A stretch of 64,000 bases of DNA, from positions 124,001 through 188,000 of the forward strand of contig JADLBD010000042.1 in NCBI GenBank assembly GCA_020847975.1, given 5' to 3'. Below the pieces are notes generated by a model. The model made no database searches. It was not told the DNA's origin and saw only the letters and a list, made by a program, of their open reading frames with translations. This DNA comes from Bryobacterales bacterium (lineage in GTDB: Bacteria > Acidobacteriota > Terriglobia > Bryobacterales > Bryobacteraceae). The stretch's first letter is position 1. The number at the start of each line of letters is the position of its first letter. Shown one piece after another: positions 41,612-49,979 of the stretch. Made by a program: the position numbers and the translations under genes.

Positions 41612-42439
41612 ATGGAGCGAGGTGGATTTCTTAGCTTCTTCAACAATCCTCGGGAAGCGGCGGAGGCCCGGATGCGGTCTCTGGCGGCGACGGCTACGGT
41701 GCGCAAGGCACGAGCAAAGGCCGAGGTGGAATTCCGATCGAGAGAGGTGGCAGCCAACTGGCGTGACTGGAAGAAACACTTGGGCGAACTCGCTGAGTTC
41801 GATCCGATGCGGCTGGAAAACCACATTCCTCCGCACTGGCAAGCCGGTGTGCGATATGCCGAAGTGATAATTCCCGCACACGGCACCGCTGCCTTGGCTG
41901 TGATTGAGTTGCCGAATGAATTCGAGAAATTTCTGCGCGAGTGCGTCTGCATCGTGTCCGAGCGTACGTACGAGGCGAAACTGCGGCCTTATGACTCGCT
42001 GCTTCTGCGGAAGGGAGATGTTGCCGTGGCCTGCTTCCATCAATTGGTACGCGCCGCCGTCGCAGGCGAAAGCGCGCGGCTTGGGCTTGAGGCATGGCGG
42101 CGCCATAACGAGCGCCTTGAACAGGAACTGGCGTCACCGGCGGACGAGATCACGTGTTCCATGAATGGCTCCGGTGCAGTCCACGTGGTTCCGGCCGAAT
42201 CCGCACTTCCCGATCCTGAGGTGCTAGCCCAGGATCGTGAGAAACGGCTACAGGGGCTCGTGGCCGCCAACCACACCACCATCGCGGCCGTGGCCGATGC
42301 CGCCGACGTACACAAGCCCGACATGCAGCGCTGGCGGCGGGGCGAGTTGAGCGGCGACTCCGTCATGTCGCAGAGGATTGAGAATGTGCTGGCCGGAAAA
42401 ACCCCGTTGAAGGCTGGCGCGGCCAAAACTGCCGCATAG
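41612..42439 (+). CDS. uncharacterised element protein with C-terminal helix-turn-helix-like segment
   Basis: 275 aa with GAGAGGG shortly before the ATG. The first ~60 residues are a basic helical stretch (EAAEARMRSLAATATVRKARAKAEVEFRSREVA). The middle is alpha/beta without a known motif. The end (HTTIAAVADAADVHKPDMQRWRRGELSGDSVMSQRI) resembles an HTH. It lies between the integration operon and the defence-like pair, separated from both by gaps, so it is probably a separate unit. The function is unknown. Confidence 0.6.
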   Translation: MERGGFLSFFNNPREAAEARMRSLAATATVRKARAKAEVEFRSREVAANWRDWKKHLGELAEFDPMRLENHIPPHWQAGVRYAEVIIPAHGTAALAVIELPNEFEKFLRECVCIVSERTYEAKLRPYDSLLLRKGDVAVACFHQLVRAAVAGESARLGLEAWRRHNERLEQELASPADEITCSMNGSGAVHVVPAESALPDPEVLAQDREKRLQGLVAANHTTIAAVADAADVHKPDMQRWRRGELSGDSVMSQRIENVLAGKTPLKAGAAKTAA

Positions 42440-42977
42440 AATAGTAAACCGTTTCGGAAGTCGATAACGGGATCTCTGAGTCACCGCAGCACGCTCGGAT
42501 TCCGGAACACGACGGCTCGGACAGGCCATCGCGCTGAGATGCCAGCACGAGTAGCGCGTGACGGTTTCTATTCTGGCAGATAGCGTAATTCGAGCCCTCC
42601 GAGGCTAGCAACTTCTCGCTCATCTCTGTTGTTTCCGAGTGAACAATTCGGTTATTGCAGAGATCAGCGAGGAGGCGACTGGTCGATAGCGACTGGTCGA
42701 CCGCTGGCGAAGGGGCTGGAACTAAGTTATCCTGCCCGTTGATGACTGAAGGTCAGAGGAGGTCGGCCAAAGTGAACGCAATGGCATCGGGTCGTCGGTC
42801 GCCATTGAGATTACTCCGTGCTCAACTAACGCCGAGGCTTTACGACTGCGTGGTAGATGCCTGCCCAGCCGACATTTCCACCGGACTCGACGCTCCGTTG
42901 TGTTTCATAGCACTCATGGCCCAGAGTAATCTCAACCGTTTCCACAGCCATCTTGCGGTCGACGGAAAGGTCCTTGG
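42440..42977. other. gap upstream of OLD/UvrD pair
   Basis: About 540 bp. The only candidate is a 108-aa ORF (listed separately) whose stop overlaps the OLD gene start. The rest shows no clear gene, repeat or terminator. Confidence 0.4.
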
Positions 42978-42981
42978 ATGA
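42655..42981 (+). CDS. doubtful small ORF overlapping the OLD nuclease start
   Basis: The track gives 108 aa; an internal ATG near 42742 would shorten it to about 80 aa. No domain is recognisable and the composition is not compelling. The one point in favour is that its stop overlaps the next gene's start as ATGA, the usual sign of translational coupling. It could be a small regulatory or accessory protein of the defence-like pair, or chance. Confidence 0.25.
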   Translation: MQRSARRRLVDSDWSTAGEGAGTKLSCPLMTEGQRRSAKVNAMASGRRSPLRLLRAQLTPRLYDCVVDACPADISTGLDAPLCFIALMAQSNLNRFHSHLAVDGKVLG

Positions 42982-44843
42982 GAGTCCTGGCTCTCGACAT
43001 CCAGGGTTTCAGAGGTATCCCCAGCGGCCGCCTCGTTTTGCCTGATCAGGTGGCCCTCGTCGGCCCGAACGGCTCCGGTAAGAGCACCATCATAGATGCA
43101 CTCAGCCTTGTGTTCGGTCGCCAGAAGCTCGTCCACAACCTCACTGAGCACGATTTTACTGGAAGCTGCCCGCAGCCAGCGGATCGTATTCGCATCGTGG
43201 CAACAGTGGGCGGCTTTCCGTCGAATGACCCGGACCGGAACACGAACTGGTTCCGAAGCGGCCGCTCCATAGAGAAGTGGTGGGATCCGGCGACGAAGAC
43301 GGTGCTTCCCGAGGAGCAACCTGGAACCTTGTTATGCGCTCAGATCGGTTACGCTGCCCGCTTCGACCACGAAGATCTCACGGTCAAGCAGATTCGCTAC
43401 TTCCAGCAACACGATGATCAGGTGGACCCATTCGACGAGGAGGCCATCGACCGGTTCCCCGATAGGCTCCTCAGCGATGTCGGGTTCTTTGTCCTCCCTG
43501 CTCGTAGAACATGGGCAGCTACTATCTCGTTCGGATCGGAACTGTTCCGCAAGGCGGTGGCCACTCTCGGCGGTGTACCCGCCACGACCGTGATTCACCA
43601 CCGGGACGCCCTGCGAAACCCATCCTCGCCCCTTGAGGAGGACCGTGCGCTCCAGCCGCTTATACAGAGCATCAACACTAGGATGGCCCAGCTTGTTCCC
43701 GGTAACCCCCGACTCCATCTTCGGGTCACCTCGACGGATTCGGAATCGTTACTCCAAGCCCTCGTACCGCACTACCAGCGGGATGAGGGTGGATCGCTGC
43801 CCGCGGGGCGACACGGCACCGGCCTGATTTCTCTTCAGACACTGGTACTCCTGCTGGAGATCGGACGGGCCAGGAAAACGGCAGGGCAGTCCTTCATCCT
43901 CGCCCTAGAGGAGCCCGAATTACATGTCCCTCCCGGATTGCAACGCCGTCTGATCGGCGACGCTGCTGCCGTGTCGGATCAGGTGATCTGCACTACACAT
44001 GCTCCGAGAGCGGCTGCCTTCTTCGACGCCGCGAGCATCCAAATCCTCAGCCGCACCTCCATTCCTGGAGATGACGGCGGATCCAGAGTTGAAAAACTCG
44101 AAGGGCGGCCTCTGTCTCCGGCCTCTATGGTCAACGAGCCAAACTCTGTTGTTCAACTCTATACTGATCACCGTGCCCGGCTGGTCGAGGCACTCATGTT
44201 CCCTCGAGTATTGATTCCTGAGGGCCGCATCGACTTCGAGTGGCTGCGCCTGCTACTGGACGTTGCAGAAACCGGAGAGCGAATGTTGCATGGCCATCAG
44301 AGCCCTGTGCCGCCGTTTGGTTCGGTGGTGGGGGTGGTGCCGACTCGGGATTCGGCCTTGCGAGCGACATTCGAGCGGCTTCGCAGCCTTCACGATCATG
44401 TTGGAGTGCTCGTTGATGGGGATCCGGCGGGGGACCGGTACGTAGCAGACCTGATCTCTTGCAGCCCGACACCCTGCTGTGTGATGCAATGGCCGACCGG
44501 GTGGGCCATCGAGGACGCCGTTCGTTGGACGCTGGATGCGGACGACCCAGTTCTCCTAGCCGAGATCAACACTCGATTGGATCGGCAGTTTCAGTCCCTC
44601 GACGAACTCGTGGCGGCGCTCAAGAACACCAGCGGACAGACGGGCGGCCTGAAGGCCCACTACATGGCGCACGAGGACATCGCCGGGGCGATGCGGAAGT
44701 CTCCGTTGTGTGTTCAGCGCGTCGAGCGGCTATTAGAAGCAGTGACTAGGGCTGTGCTCCGGAGGCTCGACGGCTTCGAGAATCTGGAGTCTGATGAGGT
44801 GCGGTCCCGGAACCGTATCGCCGTGTGTCGGTTCCGCGCATGA
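42978..44843 (+). CDS. OLD-family ATP-dependent nuclease (GajA-like)
   Basis: 621 aa. The ABC/SMC-type ATPase shows Walker A GPNGSGKS (29-36), a Q-loop region, a signature-like RHGTGLISLQ and Walker B FILALEEPELH (~310). A TOPRIM domain follows, with RVLIPEGRIDFEWL (~412-424) giving the catalytic glutamate and VLVDGDPAGDRY (~477-488) the DxD-like acidic motif. This ATPase-plus-TOPRIM layout defines OLD nucleases. Being followed by a UvrD-like helicase gene with ATGA overlap matches class 2 OLD/Gabija organisation, where GajA is a nicking nuclease and GajB its helicase partner. It is somewhat longer than GajA (~580 aa). Role in anti-phage defence is inferred from this architecture. Confidence 0.8.
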   Translation: MRVLALDIQGFRGIPSGRLVLPDQVALVGPNGSGKSTIIDALSLVFGRQKLVHNLTEHDFTGSCPQPADRIRIVATVGGFPSNDPDRNTNWFRSGRSIEKWWDPATKTVLPEEQPGTLLCAQIGYAARFDHEDLTVKQIRYFQQHDDQVDPFDEEAIDRFPDRLLSDVGFFVLPARRTWAATISFGSELFRKAVATLGGVPATTVIHHRDALRNPSSPLEEDRALQPLIQSINTRMAQLVPGNPRLHLRVTSTDSESLLQALVPHYQRDEGGSLPAGRHGTGLISLQTLVLLLEIGRARKTAGQSFILALEEPELHVPPGLQRRLIGDAAAVSDQVICTTHAPRAAAFFDAASIQILSRTSIPGDDGGSRVEKLEGRPLSPASMVNEPNSVVQLYTDHRARLVEALMFPRVLIPEGRIDFEWLRLLLDVAETGERMLHGHQSPVPPFGSVVGVVPTRDSALRATFERLRSLHDHVGVLVDGDPAGDRYVADLISCSPTPCCVMQWPTGWAIEDAVRWTLDADDPVLLAEINTRLDRQFQSLDELVAALKNTSGQTGGLKAHYMAHEDIAGAMRKSPLCVQRVERLLEAVTRAVLRRLDGFENLESDEVRSRNRIAVCRFRA

Positions 44844-46141
44844 GCCTCCTGATGTTCGAAGGTCCCGCCGGGACCGGCAAGACGACCAGGCTGCTTGCAG
44901 CTGCCCGGGAATACCTCGAACAACGTCCCCTTGATGTCGAGCAACGGGTGCTTGCCTTGACGAAGTATCACGGGTCTCGGCGCCGGATGGATATCAAGCT
45001 TCGTGACCGGGACGAGGGCGTGGGTAACGCCTTGGACTGCGTCACCGTCGACAGCTTCGCCAGGAGCTTGGTCGTCCGCTGGCGTTCGCTTGTGAACGAC
45101 ATAGGCTTTCATCCAATCGAGGGAGACTTCGCATCTATCACTTTGGCCGCTGGCGTTCTGCTTCAGCGACACAATGTGGCCAGGTGGGTTGCTCGACGCT
45201 ATCCGCTCGTCGTCGTGGATGAGATGCAGGACTGCAAGGGCGGTGAGGTCGCGCTACTTAAGGGCCTCGAACCGCATGTCCGCCTGCTATGCGGTGCGGA
45301 TGCCTTCCAAGACCTCTCAGGGGACAAAGACAATGAGGCCATCTTCTGGGCCTCTAAGGTCGGTGAGGTGGTGGCGTTGACGCAGGTATTCCGAACGCAG
45401 ACCATTGGTCTTCTGGCCGCCGCCCAAGCCATCCGCAACGGAAGCGCGGTTAGCTCCGATTCGAAGCCCGGCTTCGAGGTCGTGCCCGCCGCCGCTGCTG
45501 CCCAAGGGGGAGCAGTTGTGTGCTGGCGAGTCCGCTCGTGGGCTCCTCGCGGACCGATCGCGCTAATCTCTGCCACGGCTAGGGGCACGTCACCGTTCTC
45601 GGACCAGGTAATCGACTGGGCGTGTACAAATGCCTCTACAGCAAAGAATGGTGCGACGGCGGGTCCATACCCCATGGAGTGGGAGAGCAGTGACGATGAG
45701 GCTCAACAAGACATACTTGAGGTTCTCGACCTCCGAAATGATCCTACGACCGAAATCTGCTGTACCGACCTCGCGGCTCAGGCCGATAAACATGGCGTCC
45801 ACGACCTTCGGGACTGGGCGCTTCGACAACAGTTTGTTCGAGGTCTATCCGCGGTCACCGTTTCGGACGTGGTGAGAGAGGTGGGCGACATCGTTCGCCG
45901 CCGACGTGCATTTGGCCCACATCGAGCTTGGCGGCAGCGGGCGATGACTATCCACCAGGCAAAGAATCGCGAGTTCGAATCAGTCGTCGTCCTGTGGCCG
46001 CTGAAGATTGCCGGCAACCTCGAGCTGAAACGGCGGCTACTCTACAACGCCGTGACTCGTGCACGTGGACGAGCGGTTGTGATCGTGCAGGACCCGAAGC
46101 GCTCGGCAATGACCGAGAAGCTCTTTGCGGGAGGCACATGA
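44840..46141 (+). CDS. UvrD-like SF1 helicase (GajB-like)
   Basis: 433 aa from the ATG at 44840, overlapping the OLD stop by ATGA; the track start is a GTG 15 bp earlier. Walker A is GPAGTGKT (8-15), Walker B LVVVDEMQD (~123-131). Motif V-like MTIHQAKNREFESVVV and motif VI-like LYNAVTRARGRAVVIV complete the SF1A helicase core. It lacks large accessory 2B insertions, consistent with the compact GajB size (~490 aa). It should function with the preceding nuclease. Confidence 0.8.
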   Translation: MSLLMFEGPAGTGKTTRLLAAAREYLEQRPLDVEQRVLALTKYHGSRRRMDIKLRDRDEGVGNALDCVTVDSFARSLVVRWRSLVNDIGFHPIEGDFASITLAAGVLLQRHNVARWVARRYPLVVVDEMQDCKGGEVALLKGLEPHVRLLCGADAFQDLSGDKDNEAIFWASKVGEVVALTQVFRTQTIGLLAAAQAIRNGSAVSSDSKPGFEVVPAAAAAQGGAVVCWRVRSWAPRGPIALISATARGTSPFSDQVIDWACTNASTAKNGATAGPYPMEWESSDDEAQQDILEVLDLRNDPTTEICCTDLAAQADKHGVHDLRDWALRQQFVRGLSAVTVSDVVREVGDIVRRRRAFGPHRAWRQRAMTIHQAKNREFESVVVLWPLKIAGNLELKRRLLYNAVTRARGRAVVIVQDPKRSAMTEKLFAGGT

Positions 46142-46327
46142 GAGGAGAGTGGGCTCGTCTCGCGAGTCCTTTCTTTCGACTGTGGCAAGGTGCAGACTGC
46201 GACAAACCGGCTTGCTTGCATAACGCCCGACACTGATGCGTGCACTCAAGCGTCTGTCAGTTGGCGGAACGGGACTTCTCGCCCAAGTGGATCACTTCGT
46301 TTACGCTTCATCTAGAATGACGGTTGG

Positions 46328-46888
46328 ATGCACCCCAGAAGATCACGGATATTGAATGAGTTTAGTCTGTGGGTGGCCATGTCAGCCGCCCGGCAAGGCT
46401 GCCCTGTGCGAGGAAGGAAGCTCTATCCGTTCCTGCAATCGGTCGACCTCACCGCGATCCTGGACGGAGAGCATGAATGGACGGCGGACGAATTCCAAAG
46501 CTGGCATGAAGCCCAGGCCGTTGCGCTGGCCCGAGCTGCCGAAATTCCCCTCGGATGGAGTGCCAAGCTGATCGCGATGCTTTTGAAAACGCGAGTGTAC
46601 CTGGGACGAGAGGGACATTGTTCGCTTGCTCCCTTGATCCACCCGCCTATCGATAACGCGTTGATTGCCGAAATCCGCCGCCGCTATCCCTTGCATGATT
46701 CCCGGAATACAAGGCTCAGGAACCTGTGCGACTGCGGTGTGCCGATATCCAGGATCGCCACTTACCACCAGTATCGCGATGTGATCAGAGGATTGCTGGA
46801 GGTCGCGACGCGGGAGAACTGTACGCTATTTGAGATTGAAAGTCTTTGGCGTGCGCGAGATGCGGAAGACCCCGTCGGGAACACGTAG
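46328..46888 (+). CDS. uncharacterised protein
   Basis: 186 aa from the ATG at 46328; no good ribosome binding site is visible. The sequence is mixed helical (LTAILDGEHEWTADEFQSWHEAQAVALARAAE) with a C-terminal segment that could contact nucleic acid (ISRIATYHQYRDVIRGLLEVA). I recognise no family. It converges with the PD-(D/E)XK gene and lies 186 bp after the OLD/helicase pair, so it may be part of the same cargo block. Confidence 0.5.
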   Translation: MHPRRSRILNEFSLWVAMSAARQGCPVRGRKLYPFLQSVDLTAILDGEHEWTADEFQSWHEAQAVALARAAEIPLGWSAKLIAMLLKTRVYLGREGHCSLAPLIHPPIDNALIAEIRRRYPLHDSRNTRLRNLCDCGVPISRIATYHQYRDVIRGLLEVATRENCTLFEIESLWRARDAEDPVGNT

Positions 46889-46977
46889 CGACCTGCAAAA
46901 CGCCCATCCCGCCCCTGGTGCGCAAGCCATCAAGACCCCCGGTTCGTCGGGTTTTGGTAGATCGGTTGTTCGTGAAG

Positions 46978-47862
46978 CTAACGCTTATTCTTTCTGGTCA
47001 CCCGGTAGGTGTCGCCTGATTGCGTGTTCGTAGCAGCGAACCCATTGACGACGAATGGCTCCCACGCAACTGCACCAATGCGCTGCATATCGCTTCGCAG
47101 GTGGCTCTCATGCATGAACGGTCCAGTCTGGTATACCACCGCGTAGAATCGAGTCCAATCCTTCGATCCTTTGTATGCCGCGGAGTCCTCTGCCAAGCCG
47201 CCAAATGCTACCGCCGCCTTTTCGGGCGTATCAATGAACTTGAACTCAATTGCAGCACGGACGCTTCTTACGCCGCAATCCGGCTTGAATGCCTTCAGGG
47301 TCCCAGAAATACTCGGTTTTGGGTCATAATCAGCAAAACATGCGCTCAAGTAGTCGTGCATCACTCGCTGCAGATCGATCTCTCTAGTCGGGCTCGGCCG
47401 GCCCAAGCGATGAACCAGTACCGGCGTATCTCGAAGCATCGATTCCAGCCTTGCCAGGGTCCATGCCTGTTCGCTGGTGATCTGCCGACTGACGGTCATG
47501 CGCAGAGCTTTGATAAGCCGCTCGACGAACGTGACTGCAGGGCTGGTGCAGTCCTGGTATTCGTGGTCCTCATCCGTGTGGCGCAGGCCGTCGCTAGATG
47601 ACATGAATTCGGCCCATGCCTTCACGAGGGAGGCGCTGGCCTCCGGCATTTGAGCCGCCTCCAGGACGACTAGCAGAATGTCATGGAGTTCCTCAAGATT
47701 TGCGCCAAGCGCTCCGCGCGGGTCGGCGTACCCACCTTGGCTTTCGGCGTCTTCGTTGTACCCGACGTAGATCTCTCGCCCAATTTCCCACAGCGCGCGT
47801 TTGGCTTGGCTGAGAATTTTGTCGAGCTCACCAATCGCATTCTGTATGATCAGGCTGTCCAT
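46978..47862 (-). CDS. PD-(D/E)XK-like nuclease, candidate restriction or defence protein
   Basis: 294 aa. The N-terminal ~160 residues are helical. The C-terminal part has FKPDCGVRSVRAAIEFKF, fitting the PD-(D/E)XK core with P193-D194 and E206-x-K208, followed by the helix/strand pattern DWTRFYAVVYQ. It is on the opposite strand to its neighbours, suggesting independent acquisition. It could be a restriction-type nuclease acting alone or a helper to the OLD/helicase pair. The fold assignment is from the motif alone. Confidence 0.65.
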   Translation of the reverse strand: MDSLIIQNAIGELDKILSQAKRALWEIGREIYVGYNEDAESQGGYADPRGALGANLEELHDILLVVLEAAQMPEASASLVKAWAEFMSSSDGLRHTDEDHEYQDCTSPAVTFVERLIKALRMTVSRQITSEQAWTLARLESMLRDTPVLVHRLGRPSPTREIDLQRVMHDYLSACFADYDPKPSISGTLKAFKPDCGVRSVRAAIEFKFIDTPEKAAVAFGGLAEDSAAYKGSKDWTRFYAVVYQTGPFMHESHLRSDMQRIGAVAWEPFVVNGFAATNTQSGDTYRVTRKNKR

Positions 47863-48328
47863 ATCATCTCGCCAGAAAAAATTAGAGATCCTTTACTATC
47901 TCGCTCGGAACGTAGTCGCGCACTCCGCTGTTCTTTTTGGATCGGCGATGGAAAGCACTGGCGCTCCTGAGGCCCAGCAGCAATCCAAGGAGTCGGCGTC
48001 ACGTTAAGTTGACAAATAACGCCCAAAGCACCTCGGTGCGGCGACCGATTGCGAGCGGGTTTCGGCTATCCGGAAGTGGAGTTGCCAGAGAATGACGTCC
48101 GCCGGTCGTCGCCTACCATCGACCGAGTATGGCATGCGCGCGGCGATCGATCCTCTGGTGACGGTGCTGCCAACATAGAGCCCCTTCAAACAAAGACCGC
48201 AGCGAGTTTGTGAATCGTGGACTGAGGGTAGGACGACTTCCTACCCGATTCCTACCCTCGCACATCGAGCCAATCGACATCACAACTTCTTGCGCTTCCG
48301 TGTGATAGTGGTGGATCCTGGAGGCCTC
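47863..48328. other. control region with TCCTACCC boxes
   Basis: About 465 bp between a minus-strand nuclease and the plus-strand phage early operon. It contains an inverted repeat GGGTAGGA-n5-TCCTACCC at 48226-48246 and a further TCCTACCC at 48250-48257, upstream of the gene at 48329. No other feature was recognised. It must contain the promoters for both flanking genes. Confidence 0.5.
48226..48257. promoter_or_regulatory. TCCTACCC operator-like cluster
   Basis: GGGTAGGA (48226-48233), TCCTACCC (48239-48246) and TCCTACCC (48250-48257): one perfect 8-bp inverted repeat plus a direct copy. Related boxes recur at 48746-48767 and 48791-48797, before the HTH gene. The arrangement is that of repressor binding sites in phage control regions. 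Confidence 0.5.
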
Positions 48329-48712
48329 ATGAGCGCCAACGAAGCAGCCCGCGCATTCGTCACCGACCCAGTACTTCAGAAACGCCTTGCGAAGTACATC
48401 GTGCACCAGTGCTTCCGCAATTCGCGGCTGGAGGATCTCCATGCCGGCATATCGCCGAGTTCCGCCGTCGGTGACTATTCCGATGTGGAGGTTCGCAGCC
48501 CGTACGGCCCCATCCCCTGGCCCGAGGTCTCACGATTCAACGATGACGAAATGAAGGATCTCATGATCGATGTGGTTAACCGGACCTATCGCTTGATCCA
48601 CAGGCTCTTCGATGAAACCGGTGGCGCCGCGCTCCTCCTCCAACTCGCTGAACGGGACCCGCTCCCGCGGTGGAACGAACCTACCCTCGCGGATGACAAA
48701 GACTTGAAGTGA
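48329..48712 (+). CDS. phage early protein of unknown function
   Basis: 127 aa from the ATG at 48329 with a GGAGG site five bases upstream; the track start at 48290 reads through the presumed leader. The sequence is helical and acidic (MKDLMIDVVNRTYRLIHRLF). No motif known to me. It lies between two groups of TCCTACCC boxes and may be part of the regulatory switch or its first target. Confidence 0.6.
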   Translation: MSANEAARAFVTDPVLQKRLAKYIVHQCFRNSRLEDLHAGISPSSAVGDYSDVEVRSPYGPIPWPEVSRFNDDEMKDLMIDVVNRTYRLIHRLFDETGGAALLLQLAERDPLPRWNEPTLADDKDLK

Positions 48713-48745
48713 TGCAACAACGAGACATATCCCGCCATCTGTTGC

Positions 48746-48797
48746 GGTAGGTTTGCGCTCCTACCCCAACGCTGATTTCAGGCCGAATTTTCCTACC
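48746..48797. promoter_or_regulatory. second TCCTACC box group before HTH gene
   Basis: GGTAGG (48746-48751) pairs with CCTACC in TCCTACCCC (48759-48767); another TCCTACC is at 48791-48797. The boxes lie within 100 bp of the GTG start of the MerR-type HTH gene, similar to those at 48226-48257. Confidence 0.45.
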
Positions 48798-48844
48798 TTC
48801 TCCAACCTTGACCTCTCACCGCAGGCATCGGGCAATCTCATCTC

Positions 48845-49087
48845 GTGGCTGCGATTCAAAACAACACACAACAAATTGCCGGGGGTGGCCAGCGGATTGA
48901 GCCGCTGCTGAGCGAGCACGATGTAGCCAAGATCTGCGGGCTCAGCGAAGCTGCAGTCCGCCGCTGGCGTCTCCTCCGCAAAGGACCTCGCTACATCAAG
49001 ATCGGCTCGGCGGTCCGCTATCGGCTCGAAGACGTCCAGGCATGGCTGGAAACGCGGCCCAGTGGTGGGGAGGGGGCGCGGTCATGA
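48845..49087 (+). CDS. excisionase/AlpA-type helix-turn-helix protein
   Basis: 80 aa from a GTG start. Residues 20-75 match the MerR-like HTH of phage excisionases (LLSEHDVAKICGLSEAAVRRWRLLRKGPRYIKIGSAVRYRLEDVQAWLE). It may work as an excisionase or an early regulator that binds the nearby boxes. It is translationally coupled to the next gene by ATGA. Confidence 0.8.
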   Translation: MAAIQNNTQQIAGGGQRIEPLLSEHDVAKICGLSEAAVRRWRLLRKGPRYIKIGSAVRYRLEDVQAWLETRPSGGEGARS

Positions 49088-49434
49088 CTGTCGTCTCCAA
49101 GCCGGGCTTCTGGGGCGACCTGACGCCGTCCGAACAGCGGTTCCTCGCCGCCATGAAGGCGGTGGGCTTCGGCCGCTTTGAATACATCCAGATCCGTGAT
49201 GGACAGATCGTTCTTGACCCTTGGCCAACCGCCGTTCGCGATGTGAAGTTTGGGGTCGAACCCGTCGCGGAGCGCCCGCAATCCGAACATCAACTGAAGC
49301 GGCAGGTAGCCGAGTTCTTCGAGTACACCCGCGATGTCGATGCCGGCGAGATTCGCGCGCTCGAGATCCGCCACGGGCTTCCCTTCTCGATGGAAGTTGA
49401 GTTGGCCGCCAGTCGACGAGGTGGCCGGTCATGA
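49084..49434 (+). CDS. phage early protein of unknown function
   Basis: 116 aa from the ATG at 49084 overlapping the previous stop; the track ORF starts upstream in the HTH gene. Sequence has a winged, mixed alpha/beta look (FLAAMKAVGFGRFEYIQIRDGQIVLDPWP) and no recognised family. Coupled to the sigma-like gene. Confidence 0.65.
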   Translation: MTVVSKPGFWGDLTPSEQRFLAAMKAVGFGRFEYIQIRDGQIVLDPWPTAVRDVKFGVEPVAERPQSEHQLKRQVAEFFEYTRDVDAGEIRALEIRHGLPFSMEVELAASRRGGRS

Positions 49435-49979
49435 CCAAGGTGAACCTCGAACTTCATGTAGCCACGGTACGTGGTTTGGCCCGCATGAAGGCCAACGCTG
49501 CCATCGGTCAATGCGGTCTAACCACGGATGACAGGGAAGACATTGAAGCCCAGCTTCTGTTGGCCCTTTGTTCACGCGCACGAAGATTCGATAGCAAGCG
49601 GTCCTCGCTCAACACTTTCACCTGCCGCGTGATGGACAAGGAGGTCGCCTCCATTCAACGGTACCGTCTGGCGCGGCGGCGACTTCACCTTGGCCGTCCG
49701 GATCTTGTCGATGGCACCGCACTTGACGATCTTTGCATCGCGTCTCCCTCCGCAGTTGAGCGCCAGGAGTTTTGGCTGGATGTGCACAAGGTTGTGAACA
49801 CGTTGCCAGCCCAACTTCGTGAGACAGTAATCGCTCTTCGCTGTGGATCAGCGACGGAAGCCAGCCGAATGCTAGGTACTGCCAAATCGGTAGTGTACGA
49901 GCGCATCGCCCTGATCCGCCAAGCGTTCCTGGCCGTGGGAATCGGGCCAACCTACTTCACCACGGGAGGTGCACGGTGA
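49431..49979 (+). CDS. sigma-70-like factor encoded by the phage element
   Basis: 182 aa. A region 2-like helical part (FDSKRSSLNTFTCRVMDKEVASIQRYRLARR) is followed by a linker and a region 4-like HTH (LPAQLRETVIALRCGSATEASRMLGTAKSVVYERIALIRQAF). The length fits an ECF-type sigma factor. In phages such factors direct RNA polymerase to later genes. Start overlaps the previous stop and the next gene starts within its 3' end. The two similar promoter-like elements at 38.6 and 60.7 kb are candidate targets; this is untested inference. Confidence 0.7.
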   Translation: MTKVNLELHVATVRGLARMKANAAIGQCGLTTDDREDIEAQLLLALCSRARRFDSKRSSLNTFTCRVMDKEVASIQRYRLARRRLHLGRPDLVDGTALDDLCIASPSAVERQEFWLDVHKVVNTLPAQLRETVIALRCGSATEASRMLGTAKSVVYERIALIRQAFLAVGIGPTYFTTGGAR

